Positions 55,231-64,000 of a stretch of DNA of 64,000 bases are shown here, one piece after another. Each line of letters starts with the position of its first letter. Position 1 is the stretch's first letter. The DNA is from Flavobacterium denitrificans DSM 15936 (GTDB lineage Bacteria; Bacteroidota; Bacteroidia; Flavobacteriales; Flavobacteriaceae). Made by a program: the position numbers and the translations under genes. The notes beneath the pieces were generated by a model. That model did not search any database, was not told where the DNA came from, and was given only the letters and a program-made list of their open reading frames with translations. The DNA is taken from NCBI RefSeq assembly GCF_000425445.1, contig NZ_KE384378.1, positions 109,811 through 173,810 of the forward strand. Direction: 5' to 3'.

Positions 55231-55261
55231 AAAAACCGTCTCAAAAATTGAGACGGTTTTT
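55231..55261 (-). terminator. Terminator after first susD
   Basis: AAAAACCGTCTCAA (55231-55244) and TTGAGACGGTTTTT (55248-55261) form a perfect 14-bp stem with a 3-nt loop, and T-runs follow on the minus strand. It ends the SusC/SusD transcript. Confidence 0.9.
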
Positions 55262-55291
55262 AACGTAAAAAAACAAAAAAATAAGTTTTTA

Positions 55292-57235
55292 TTAGTACCC
55301 TGGATTTTGCATTGCATCTTTTTCTGCAGCAGTCAAAGGTCTTCCGTTTGCGTAAACTCCATCAAGGAAAGTTTGTGGAATAGGACGCAAATTATGAAAC
55401 TCCTGAATGTTTGCCGCGGCTTCAATATTATACGCTTTTGCTCTTGCAACTAATGTTTTTGTACGGCTTAGATCTTCCCAACGGTGAAACTCTCCACACA
55501 ATTCTCTAGTACGCTCATTCAATACCAAACATAACATTCTGTCATAATCTGTTCCATATCCTAATTTTGCAATTACTGCCATGTCTTCTGCAGGCAATGC
55601 ATTAATACTGCTTATTGCCAAGCTTGTTGCTGTTGTTGTAACCGCAATATTATTTGACTCATAATAGGAGTTTTCAGGAATATATGAAATTGGAATTCCG
55701 GCCTGACCTGTTGTTGTATAAGCCGCTGAACCATCTGCGTAAGCTGCACGATTTTCACCCGATTTATACGCCGCACGCGCACGAACCGTATTAATATATG
55801 GCAATGCATCTGCAAATGTTGCTCCACCCGCTTTTGCTAAACGAATTTTAGCTTCAGCCGCCATTAAGTACGTTTCTCCAGAACGCGCTAATGTTATGTC
55901 ACGAGATCCTTTTATATTACTCAAATCGATTCTGTTTCCGTCCATGTATTTGCTTAAAGAAGGGAATCTTACATCGGCCATTAAGCCCACTTTATCTGCG
56001 GCATATGCTACAAAAACACTTGGAATTGTTTTTCCTGTTTTTGGATAAATAATTACATCTGTATTTTTAGTTTTAGCAAAACGAGTATCGCTTGGACTAT
56101 TCACTACATACATAATACCTAAATCACCATTTTTGTAAACAGCTCCAGATGCATTATTTACAATACTTTTTGTCTGGAAGCTTTTCCAGAATCGAGAATC
56201 GTTTATATGGTCAAAGGCATCATATACAAAGTATGTCGGTGCCAAACGGCTGAATGGTCTACCACCTGCAAGGTTACGTCTCATTTGGGGCAATTGATCG
56301 TAAGTTGAAAGGAAATACAAATGCTGCTGATTTCCTCCTGTAGTTAATGGACTTGCGTTGAACTGCGCTGACAAAATTAGCTCAGGAAGTTTTTCGTTAG
56401 CACCATCTGCAGTTGTATATGACCATAAATTATCATAATTAGCTGCTAATGGGTGGCGTGAAATTACTTCATCAGACAAAGCAACAACTTGCTGCAAATC
56501 GGCAGTTTTTGTTGTTCCGTTCCAACTATCATTAATTTCACTTGCACGTGTCAAATAAGCCTTTGCCAAATAATGAGCAGCGGCGTCTTTCGTGATTTTT
56601 GCAGGAGCTCCAGCGTTTCCAAGTAAATTGTAAGCTTGTTTAAAGTCTTCAATTACCTGATTTAAAACTTCCTGAGGAGACGCTCTTGTAAACTCTAATT
56701 CAACTGTAGAACTAGTTTTCAATTTTAACGGAACAGCTCCATATTGCCTAACCAGCTGCAGGTAACTAAAAGCTCTTAAAAAATATCCTTCGCCCAAAGC
56801 AGTCTTCTTGATTGCATCATTTGTTGAAACAATATTGGTTGCAGATTCAATTAATGTATTGGCATTTCCAATTCCGATATACAAATTATCCCAATGCGTA
56901 TTTGCTGCAACAGTATTAGCATTAGAAACGGTTACAAACGCATTAAAACCAGAAGCATAAGAGTTCCAAACCCAGTTTGAAGGGTCGCCTCCCGCGTGAA
57001 ATTCATCAGTTCCAGATTCGGTAGAACACAAAGGTACTTCACCTTGAAATTCTGCCGCAAATACTTGATAATAAGTTCCTACTGCCAAAGCCTGAATTCC
57101 AGCCTCGGTTTTGTAATACTCTTGACTGTATGCTGTTGTCAACTCTTCGTCTAGATAATCCTTACTGCATGAACTTCCTAAGGTCAGCGCCGCAACAAGC
57201 ATTAAGTTGATATATAGTTTTTTATAATTTTTCAT
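55292..57235 (-). CDS. SusD-like glycan-binding lipoprotein
   Basis: This 647-aa protein has a lipoprotein signal with C23 in LGSSCSKDYLDEE; the acidic SKD after Cys suits surface export in Bacteroidota. It is a RagB/SusD family protein with TPR-like helices, and the C-terminal region has MLCLVLNERTRELCGEFHRWEDLSRT and HNLRPIPQTFLDG, both strongly conserved. It binds polysaccharide at the cell surface and caps the SusC channel. It begins 20 bp after the SusC gene ends. It resembles the second SusD at 60842, sharing the ending AQ/AE...MQNPGY. Confidence 0.93.
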   Translation of the reverse strand: MKNYKKLYINLMLVAALTLGSSCSKDYLDEELTTAYSQEYYKTEAGIQALAVGTYYQVFAAEFQGEVPLCSTESGTDEFHAGGDPSNWVWNSYASGFNAFVTVSNANTVAANTHWDNLYIGIGNANTLIESATNIVSTNDAIKKTALGEGYFLRAFSYLQLVRQYGAVPLKLKTSSTVELEFTRASPQEVLNQVIEDFKQAYNLLGNAGAPAKITKDAAAHYLAKAYLTRASEINDSWNGTTKTADLQQVVALSDEVISRHPLAANYDNLWSYTTADGANEKLPELILSAQFNASPLTTGGNQQHLYFLSTYDQLPQMRRNLAGGRPFSRLAPTYFVYDAFDHINDSRFWKSFQTKSIVNNASGAVYKNGDLGIMYVVNSPSDTRFAKTKNTDVIIYPKTGKTIPSVFVAYAADKVGLMADVRFPSLSKYMDGNRIDLSNIKGSRDITLARSGETYLMAAEAKIRLAKAGGATFADALPYINTVRARAAYKSGENRAAYADGSAAYTTTGQAGIPISYIPENSYYESNNIAVTTTATSLAISSINALPAEDMAVIAKLGYGTDYDRMLCLVLNERTRELCGEFHRWEDLSRTKTLVARAKAYNIEAAANIQEFHNLRPIPQTFLDGVYANGRPLTAAEKDAMQNPGY

Positions 57236-57254
57236 AATGATGTTTTTAAATTAT

Positions 57255-60200
57255 TTAGAATTCTACATTTAACCCTAAAGTTATACCTCTGTTTGAAGCC
57301 GTTGTCTGCGTATCTAAATCAGTCCATTTTACTTTTGTGAAAATCATTCCAGGATTATTTGCCTGACAGTATAATCTCAATTTAGAAAGTCCTAAGCTTT
57401 GTACTAAATCTTTATCAAAACGGTATCCTAGTGAAATATTTCTCATTTTCAAGAATGAACCATTGCGATACCCTAAAATAGGGAAATAAGGATCAGCTGT
57501 ACCAGCAGAATAAATAGGCTTTTGATATTCTGAATTTGTATTATTATCTGTATAATAATTGATTGATCTTTGGCTTCCTTTTGCACCTTCATTTTCTCCT
57601 CCTGTATCATATAAATACCCCATACGACCATACACGAAGAATGATAATTCGAAATTTTTGTAGCTGAAAGTATTGGTCATACCAAAAATATATTTTGGAT
57701 CTTTTGAACCAATGATTACACGGTCATTAGTAGCATCAATTTTATAATCGCCATTTTGGTCAACAGGTCTTGCGTTACCAAAAGAGAAAATATTTGAACC
57801 CGCTGCAGCATTAAATTTAGCCATTTCAGCAGCATCTTCTGGTTTCCAGATTCCGTTTGATTCAAAACCATAAATTACGTTTTGAGAATCTCCAATAAAC
57901 AAGTTATTATTGATGTCGTCAAATTTTCCGTTTTGAAGCGATACAATTTTATTTTGCTGATAGGAAGCACTGATAGTAGTACTCCACTCAAAATCTTTGG
58001 TTGTCACGTTAACTGTATTCAAAGTAAGCTCGACCCCTTTTCCTTCAGTTTCTCCAACGTTTTGGTAGGTATCTTTAACCCCAATAACGGTTGGCACACT
58101 GCTTTTTAATAATAAATCAGTCGTTTTGCTTGTAAAATAATCTAAAGCACCTGAAACTCTGTTGCTGAACAACGCAAAATCAATACCATAGTTAAACTGT
58201 GCTGTTTGCTCCCAACCTAAATCAACATTTCCTAAAGAAGTATTATTTACAACACCAGATCCGTTAGGATAAACAATACCAACTAATGGTGGTTGCGTTG
58301 CATAAGCAGGAACAGCAGCGTTCCCTGTCTCACCATAACCAACTCTTACTTTTAATTGATTGATCCAAGAAACATTTTCTAAGAATTTTTCTTTGTTTAA
58401 AACCCATGCAGCTGAAGCACTAGGGAAAAATGCCCATCTGTTTTCTGATGCTAATTGTGATGCTCCATCATAACGTCCTGAAGCGGTAAACAAATATTTA
58501 TCAGCATAAGTATAATTTACTCTACCCATGTAAGACAACAAACCTGTATCTGTCAATCCAGAAGAATATCCAGCTAAAGTAACATTTGCAGGATTCAATG
58601 CATTCCATTTGTTTTCAGGATTTTTTATATCATTGGCAGACATTGAACTACTCTCATTATGATATTCAGTCTGGCTCATTAACAAGGTACCACCAATACT
58701 GTGATTCCCCCATGTTTTATTATAGAGAAGCAAGTTATCTAATGTATATGAAATAGTTTGTTCTTTAGCTAGAGAAGCAAAACTAGTTCCTGAACGTATA
58801 GCCGATTTACCATCTAAATAAACACCATCTCGGAATGATGTAAGATCAGGACCAAAATTAATACGGTATTTTAAACCATCCAGTTTTGATGAAATTGCTC
58901 CTAAATCAAATTGAGCATACAAGCTACCAAAAGCACGTAAAGTTATACGCTGATCTTGTGATAATTTATATTCATCAACCGGAGTTCTGATCGTTGAATC
59001 TCCACCAGGATTATCAATTCTGTTTCCATTAGCATCATAAGGAACTGCATAAGGAAGGTTTGTACGAGCTGTAGCATAAATTCCTGTTGAACTTGTTACC
59101 GCTGTTCTTCCAACGTTTGACTGTCCATATTCGTTTACTCCATAACTTGTATTAAGACTTACACCCATTGAAAACCATTTTGTTGGCGTAATATCAACAT
59201 TTGCAGTACCGCTGTAACGCACAAAACTTTGACCAAATAAAGTTCCTGTATTATCTAAATATCCAAAAGAACCATAAGCTTTCATTTTTTCAGTACCACC
59301 GCTTACGCCAATTGTGTGTTGTTGCGTAATTCCGGTACGAGTTACAAATTTTGTCCAATCTGTAGTTGCAACTTTAGAGCCATCCCAAGTTGTAGTAAGA
59401 TTACCATTTGCATCTCTCCATCCTTTTTCAACATTTGCCCAAGCGGATGGATCAGCAGAAGCTAGGAAAATCAACTTATCATTATCAATATTTGGAGCAT
59501 CTCCTTTAGGGAAGGCAGATGGATTAGAGTAATATCTTCCCCAACGGCGAAATTCAATATATTCGCCAGCGGTCATCATCGGTGCATTTTCATGAATAGT
59601 TTCGGTCATTAACGAAGTATCATAGTTTAATGTAAATCTTCCGTTTTTACCTTTTTTAGTTGTTACGATAATAACTCCGTTTGCTCCGCGAGAACCATAA
59701 ATAGCGGTTGCAGAAGCATCTTTTAAAACGTCGATTGTTTCAATATCAGTTGGATTCAAGAAATCGATACCTCCAGAATTCGGATCAGCACTAATTCTAC
59801 CTGTAGTAGCATCTGTTACTAATCTTGTATTTAATGGAATACCATCAACAACATAAAGAGGAGCATTTGAAGCAGAAATAGAACGAGCTCCACGAATGGT
59901 AACATTCCCTACAGTTCCCGGACGCTCATTTGAACTAATATCAACACCTGCCGCTTTTCCTTGCATAGCCTGCACAGCATTAACAACCGGACGAGATCCA
60001 ATTTCCTCAGCATTTACACTCACAATTGATCCGGTAAGATCCTTTTTCTTTTTGGTACCGTAACCTACTACGACTACCTCCTCAAGAGAATTATCCTCTT
60101 CTTTCAGTACTACATTGTAAACAGTAGCTGCGCCAACTGTGACTTCTTGTTTTTTAAAGCCTATAAAGCTATAAACAAGAACGTTTCCAGAAGCCGCATT

Positions 60201-60392
60201 AATGGAGTAACTTCCATCTAGATCTGTACTTACACCATTCTGGCTTCCTTTGATGAGTACATTGACACCAGGAATTGGCAATCCTGCTGCGTCTTTAATA
60301 GTACCTTTGACTACTTTGCTCTGTGCGTAACCAGATGCATGCATTAAAGCAAGCATGGCTATCAGCAACAGCACACTCAATTTGTTTTTCAT
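57255..60392 (-). CDS. SusC-like TonB-dependent transporter
   Basis: This 1045-aa outer-membrane protein has a signal peptide (to about residue 24). A carboxypeptidase-like domain (about 27-105, VKGTIKDAAGLPIPGVNVLIKG) and a linker with LEEVVVVGYGTKKKKDLTGS come next, then the plug (about 115-235) and the beta-barrel ending LGLNVEF. It imports oligosaccharides by TonB energy together with the SusD encoded next to it. A tandem operator plus TAAATTTG promoter precedes it at 60425-60470. This suggests co-induction with the rhamnose and enzyme genes. Confidence 0.95.
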   Translation of the reverse strand: MKNKLSVLLLIAMLALMHASGYAQSKVVKGTIKDAAGLPIPGVNVLIKGSQNGVSTDLDGSYSINAASGNVLVYSFIGFKKQEVTVGAATVYNVVLKEEDNSLEEVVVVGYGTKKKKDLTGSIVSVNAEEIGSRPVVNAVQAMQGKAAGVDISSNERPGTVGNVTIRGARSISASNAPLYVVDGIPLNTRLVTDATTGRISADPNSGGIDFLNPTDIETIDVLKDASATAIYGSRGANGVIIVTTKKGKNGRFTLNYDTSLMTETIHENAPMMTAGEYIEFRRWGRYYSNPSAFPKGDAPNIDNDKLIFLASADPSAWANVEKGWRDANGNLTTTWDGSKVATTDWTKFVTRTGITQQHTIGVSGGTEKMKAYGSFGYLDNTGTLFGQSFVRYSGTANVDITPTKWFSMGVSLNTSYGVNEYGQSNVGRTAVTSSTGIYATARTNLPYAVPYDANGNRIDNPGGDSTIRTPVDEYKLSQDQRITLRAFGSLYAQFDLGAISSKLDGLKYRINFGPDLTSFRDGVYLDGKSAIRSGTSFASLAKEQTISYTLDNLLLYNKTWGNHSIGGTLLMSQTEYHNESSSMSANDIKNPENKWNALNPANVTLAGYSSGLTDTGLLSYMGRVNYTYADKYLFTASGRYDGASQLASENRWAFFPSASAAWVLNKEKFLENVSWINQLKVRVGYGETGNAAVPAYATQPPLVGIVYPNGSGVVNNTSLGNVDLGWEQTAQFNYGIDFALFSNRVSGALDYFTSKTTDLLLKSSVPTVIGVKDTYQNVGETEGKGVELTLNTVNVTTKDFEWSTTISASYQQNKIVSLQNGKFDDINNNLFIGDSQNVIYGFESNGIWKPEDAAEMAKFNAAAGSNIFSFGNARPVDQNGDYKIDATNDRVIIGSKDPKYIFGMTNTFSYKNFELSFFVYGRMGYLYDTGGENEGAKGSQRSINYYTDNNTNSEYQKPIYSAGTADPYFPILGYRNGSFLKMRNISLGYRFDKDLVQSLGLSKLRLYCQANNPGMIFTKVKWTDLDTQTTASNRGITLGLNVEF

Positions 60393-60424
60393 AAAAGTTA
60401 AATTTGGTTAATTAATTAGTTACT

Positions 60425-60470
60425 CAAATTTATTTAGAAGAAAATTCGGCACTATCCTGTAGTGTCCTGT
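60425..60470 (-). promoter_or_regulatory. Operator and promoter of the first SusC/SusD pair
   Basis: ACTATCCTGT AGTGTCCTGT (plus strand 60451-60470) is the best tandem copy. After exactly 18 bp the minus strand reads TAAATTTG (60425-60432), a perfect -7. The susC start codon is 33 bp further. Confidence 0.8.
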
Positions 60471-60594
60471 AAAGTAATTTAGTACCATTCTAATTTACAG
60501 AGTTTTACAAAATAGTTTTAAGTTTTTTTTAACCATAAAATCCTTCAAATGGTTGATTTTCAAAGGAAAATAAAGAATCACCTTCTAAATATGG

Positions 60595-60716
60595 ATATCT
60601 GAATTAAACAATATTTTTTTTTCAGATACCCTAATTTTATTCAAAATTTTTTATCGAATATAAAACAAATATCTGAAATTTATGACAATTTGAATTAAAA
60701 AATGTAATCGATTGCA
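60595..60716. promoter_or_regulatory. Additional sites upstream of the SusC operator
   Basis: Within the 449-bp gap, TGTAATCGATTGCA (60703-60716) is a near-perfect palindrome centred on ATCGAT, the shape of LacI-family operators. ATATCTGAA-type 8-11-mers occur at 60595-60605 and 60669-60680, with an inverted copy at 60621-60628. No gene is visible. No LacI regulator is in the window, so the binding protein is unknown. Confidence 0.4.
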
Positions 60717-60792
60717 TTTTTATTTTACAAAAACAAGCTGACACATACTTTTGACGACTATCATTTCTATCGTTTTGTGCTGAAAACAAAAA

Positions 60793-60820
60793 AAAACCGC
60801 CCCAAAAATGGGACGGCTTT
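60793..60820 (-). terminator. Terminator after second susD
   Basis: On the minus strand AAAGCCGTCCCA pairs with TGGGGCGGTTTT (12 bp, two G-U pairs, 4-nt loop), followed by more T. It ends the second SusC/SusD transcript and insulates it from the next operator region. Confidence 0.85.
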
Positions 60821-60841
60821 CAAAAACAAAAATTAAAAAGT

Positions 60842-62941
60842 TTAGTAACCTGGATTCTGCCAAGCTGCTTTTTGTGCTGGCGATAAATTAGAACCATCGT
60901 CATTCAACAATCCATCAATAAATGTTTGAGGAATTGGGCGAAGCTCATGTTTATTTGCTTTAATATTCGTAGCTGCTTCAGCATTGAATGCTTTAGCACG
61001 TTTGATAAGCATTCCAGTACGAGAAAGCGTTTCCCAACGTTGCCATTCTCCTAAAAGTTCACGAGTAGACTCGTTAAGAATAAAGTTTATAGCGCGCTCT
61101 TTATCTGATGCAGCTCCGACTTTAGCAATAACAGCTTCGTCTTCTGCTGGTAAATTATTAGGGAAAGAAGTTAATCTTAAATCAGAAGCCGCAGTTGTAA
61201 CCGCAAGTGTTGGATTAGACAAATAATAAGTATTCATATCTAAATTAGAAGCAGTGAAGGCTGTAGCTGAAGTTCCAGTATTCAAAGGATTAACTTTAAA
61301 TGCTTGCGAACCATCATTATAGTAAGATCTGTTTTCTCCAGCTTTCCATTGTGCTCTCGCTCTTACTACGTTGATATCCTGCATTGCATTTCCATATTGG
61401 CTAAGACGAACATAGCATTCCGCACGTATTAAATACGTTTCAGCAAGACGAGCCATAATTACATCACGATGTGAATCACCTCTTTCAGCAGTACGAGATC
61501 CACAATCTGTTTTGTTGATACCCGCAAAGAAGTTACAAATTGGCTGATTCTTGAATGTAGGAGCTACATAAGTTCCGTTTTGATAAAGCACTAAAGAGTT
61601 TGGAACAAATTGTCCTTTTTTAACTGCCAAAGTACCTGAAGTAGGAGTTTGTCTTGCTCCTGTATTCCATTCTGGCAAACGTCCAGCAGCATCAGTCCAT
61701 GTTGGAGCCTGAACACTAGCACCAAATTTTGCACCGTTATAAGTATTATCGTTTTTTGTATTTAAGATCATTACAATACCCGGATCTCCAACTTTTACTC
61801 CTGCATTTGCATTTACAACAGTATTAGCACCGTAAACAGTTCTAAAAGTTTTCCACATACGAGCATCATTTACGTGATCAAACACAGCATAAGTATATTC
61901 TGTAGGACGGCAACGTTGAAAATCCATACTTCCAATCCAAACACCACGTCTTACCCATCCTCCAGAGAAACTAGAAAATTGAGGAGCGAAATAGTTGTAA
62001 GTACGGTTCCCGAAACGACCTACCGTAGCCGCATCTCCATTATGGCCAGCAGCCATTAAGATTTCGTTTAACTGCTCATTTGGACAATCAATTCCAGTCC
62101 AGTTAGCATATAAATCGCTATAGTTAGCAGTCAAAGGACCACGAGCTGTAATTGCATAAGAACAAGCATCGATTGCTTCCTTAAGGTCTGCATCTTTGTA
62201 AGAAGCATTCCAAGCATCATTACGTTCAGAAGCACGGAACAATAAAGATTTCGCCAAAAAGTGTGCAGCAGTAGCTTTTGTCCAAGTAACCCCTTTTCCA
62301 TAAGTAAAAACTTCACCTTCAAAAAGGCTGTAAGCACTACGGAAATCAGCTATTACTTGTTCCCAACATTTCTCTTCTGTGGCACGCTCATAGTTACGAA
62401 CAACTCCTTCGATTGGTTTAGTTTGAAGAACAACACCTCCGTATTGCGCAACCAATTTATAATAGTTGAATCCTCTTAAAAAGTGAGCATGAGCCAAAAT
62501 ACGATTTCTAGTTTTTAGATCTGGAATTACTTTTTCAGCTTTAGCAATAATTGTATTTGCAGATGCAATACCATAGTACATTTCATCCCAAAGTGCATTT
62601 GGGTTTGTTGCATTTCCATTTGCCGCACCAGTTGCAGTTGATGCTCCTACTGGGCCAAAACGGTTATCATAGGTATTCCACATTTCATTCGTAAGGTCAT
62701 TTGCATTTGTAAACTCATCTGTACCATACAATGTAGTTCCATAAGACCATTCAAAACCAAAATGCCAACGAATATTACCATAAAGAGATACTGTTAATGC
62801 CTCAAGACCTTCAGGCGTATCAAAATATGCTGTCGAATATGCATTTGTTTGTTCTTCGTCTAAGAAATCTTTCGAACATGATGAAAAGGTTACCCCTGCC
62901 ATTATCAAAAGACCGATTCCGATATTTTTTATATTATTCAT
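60842..62941 (-). CDS. SusD-like glycan-binding lipoprotein (second copy)
   Basis: About 699 aa from the ATG at 62939-62941, which gives a lipoprotein signal with the Cys at residue 22 (VTFSSCSKDFLDEE). A TTG 27 bp upstream is an alternative start but adds polar residues. SusD signatures include INFILNESTRELLGEWQRWETLSRT and HELRPIPQTFIDG. It is similar to but longer than the SusD at 55292. It begins 41 bp after the second SusC ends. Its different length suggests a different ligand or chain form. Confidence 0.93.
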   Translation of the reverse strand: MNNIKNIGIGLLIMAGVTFSSCSKDFLDEEQTNAYSTAYFDTPEGLEALTVSLYGNIRWHFGFEWSYGTTLYGTDEFTNANDLTNEMWNTYDNRFGPVGASTATGAANGNATNPNALWDEMYYGIASANTIIAKAEKVIPDLKTRNRILAHAHFLRGFNYYKLVAQYGGVVLQTKPIEGVVRNYERATEEKCWEQVIADFRSAYSLFEGEVFTYGKGVTWTKATAAHFLAKSLLFRASERNDAWNASYKDADLKEAIDACSYAITARGPLTANYSDLYANWTGIDCPNEQLNEILMAAGHNGDAATVGRFGNRTYNYFAPQFSSFSGGWVRRGVWIGSMDFQRCRPTEYTYAVFDHVNDARMWKTFRTVYGANTVVNANAGVKVGDPGIVMILNTKNDNTYNGAKFGASVQAPTWTDAAGRLPEWNTGARQTPTSGTLAVKKGQFVPNSLVLYQNGTYVAPTFKNQPICNFFAGINKTDCGSRTAERGDSHRDVIMARLAETYLIRAECYVRLSQYGNAMQDINVVRARAQWKAGENRSYYNDGSQAFKVNPLNTGTSATAFTASNLDMNTYYLSNPTLAVTTAASDLRLTSFPNNLPAEDEAVIAKVGAASDKERAINFILNESTRELLGEWQRWETLSRTGMLIKRAKAFNAEAATNIKANKHELRPIPQTFIDGLLNDDGSNLSPAQKAAWQNPGY

Positions 62942-62982
62942 TTTGTTACTTTTAATGTTATAATTCAATTCGCCATAATTTA

Positions 62983-64000
62983 TTAGAAACCAACCTCAAC
63001 GCCCATTACAAAACTGCGATTGAAATATGTTCTCTCAGTATCAAAATCATACCAATTCAAAGATTGATAGATACTTCCTGGATTTACAGCTTGAACATAA
63101 AATTTCATGTTTGCCAATCCAATATTATTTGCAACATCTTTAGATAAATTGTACCCCAAAGAAATATTACGAATTTTTACGAAAGATGCTTTTTGGAAAC
63201 CAAGAAGTCCAGAGAAAGGATCTTGTGAACCTGAAGTTGCCTGCCCCATAATTGGTTTTTGGAATTCTGCATCTGGATTATCTGGAGTCCAGTAATCAGT
63301 TTCACGTTGGTTAGCATGAGCTGTTAAAGCCTCGCCTCCTAAAGACGCAGTATATCCTGTACGCCCGATAATATTTATTCCTAAATCAAATCCTTTATAA
63401 GTAAAACTGTTGTTCCAACCTCCGGTCCAACGAGGATTATTATTTCCTACAACTACACGATCAGTACCGTCCATTCTGTAATCACCATTTTGATCTTTAG
63501 GTCTTACGTTACCAGGTGTAAATTTATAACCATTAGCATTCCATTTTGCCATCTCAGCAAGATCTTCTGGCGTATTTTGCCACAGACCATCATTATCATA
63601 ACCGTAACGTACAGCAATAGATTGTCCAATAAACCATGAGTTACTTACCATGTCTTGTGCACCATTTGCTAATGAAACAATTTCATCTTTTTGGAATGCA
63701 CCGTTTAAATTTGTCTCCCATGTAAATCCAGAAGCCGTTTGAATTGGAATAAGATTAAGCGTTACCTCAACACCATGGTTTTTTGTTTGACCAATATTCG
63801 AAACAATATATGGATAACCTGATACTGGCGGAATATCTACTCTCAGTAACAAATCTTTAGTATCTGATTTATAAGTATCGATAGTACCACTAATTCTGTT
63901 ATTCAAGAAACTAAAATCAAGACCAAGGTTGTATTGAGTAGTTTTTTCCCATCCTAAGTTTTTATTAGGCATTCCAGTTTGATTAGCTGTATAATAAGGC
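62983..64000 (-). CDS. SusC-like TonB-dependent transporter, partial (N-terminus beyond window)
   Basis: The minus frame is open from the window edge (PYYTANQTGMPNKNLGWEKT) to the stop at 62983, about 339 residues. It is the C-terminal barrel of a SusC protein: ISGTIDTYKSDTKDLLLRV, IRNISLGYNLSKDVANN and the terminal MGVEVGF aromatic strand. It pairs with the SusD at 60842. The signal peptide, plug and its promoter lie outside the window. Confidence 0.92.
   Translation of the reverse strand, partial: PYYTANQTGMPNKNLGWEKTTQYNLGLDFSFLNNRISGTIDTYKSDTKDLLLRVDIPPVSGYPYIVSNIGQTKNHGVEVTLNLIPIQTASGFTWETNLNGAFQKDEIVSLANGAQDMVSNSWFIGQSIAVRYGYDNDGLWQNTPEDLAEMAKWNANGYKFTPGNVRPKDQNGDYRMDGTDRVVVGNNNPRWTGGWNNSFTYKGFDLGINIIGRTGYTASLGGEALTAHANQRETDYWTPDNPDAEFQKPIMGQATSGSQDPFSGLLGFQKASFVKIRNISLGYNLSKDVANNIGLANMKFYVQAVNPGSIYQSLNWYDFDTERTYFNRSFVMGVEVGF

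Noticed and set aside
63352..63372. TATCCTGTACGCCCGAT resembling the operator
   Set aside because: It lies in the coding sequence of SusC and the second unit does not match.

Overview
The window looks like a Flavobacterium-type (Bacteroidota) chromosome. It is AT-rich, has SusC/SusD pairs, a hybrid two-component regulator, TAnnTTTG-type -7 promoter elements, no Shine-Dalgarno sites, and many small palindromic intergenic repeats. Almost every gene serves uptake and breakdown of pectin, above all rhamnogalacturonan I (RG-I) with galactan-type side chains, and catabolism of the L-rhamnose released.

Layout. (1) 1-9120, minus strand: secreted GH30 (cut by the window edge), secreted GH2, a DUF5107/TPR protein and an MFS sugar porter. 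(2) 9500-14421: an AraC regulator (+) convergent with a 1346-aa hybrid two-component sensor (HTCS, -). (3) 14767-15186: a small exported protein of unknown function. (4) 15282-25837, minus strand: rhaT, a fused rhamnulose-1-P aldolase/lactaldehyde dehydrogenase, rhamnose isomerase, rhamnulokinase, then lutA, a GH28 and lutBC. This takes L-rhamnose to DHAP plus L-lactaldehyde, then lactate, then pyruvate. A GntR regulator is divergent (26225-27265). (5) 27567-35279, minus: PL11 RG lyase, a GH65-like (alpha/alpha)6 protein and a DUF4450 protein. (6) 35534-41428, plus: CE12 esterase, GH2 and a protein with two CE12 domains in tandem. (7) 41569-41745: small histone H1-like protein. (8) 41969-54979, minus: GH115, GH28, GH43-like, PL22-like, GH105, DUF4861, rhaM, a second GH43-like and a sialate-type acetylesterase. 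(9) 55292-64000, minus: two SusD/SusC pairs, the last SusC cut by the window edge.

The strongest observation beyond gene calls is a recurring operator. Two tandem 10-bp units with consensus ACTATCCTGT (ACAGGATAGT on the transcribed strand) occur at six intergenic places: before rhaT, twice between the divergent DUF4450 and CE12 genes, twice before the acetylesterase, and before the first SusC. At four of the six, exactly 18 bp separate the operator from a TAnnTTT(G/A) -7 element pointing at the downstream gene. This ties the outer-membrane uptake, the enzymes and the cytoplasmic rhamnose pathway into one regulon, probably read by the HTCS. One of these promoters (55174-55219) does not lead straight into a gene. 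It leads after about 90 nt into a strong intrinsic terminator (55075-55104), so it may drive a small RNA.

No tRNA, rRNA, CRISPR array, transposase or prophage gene was seen.
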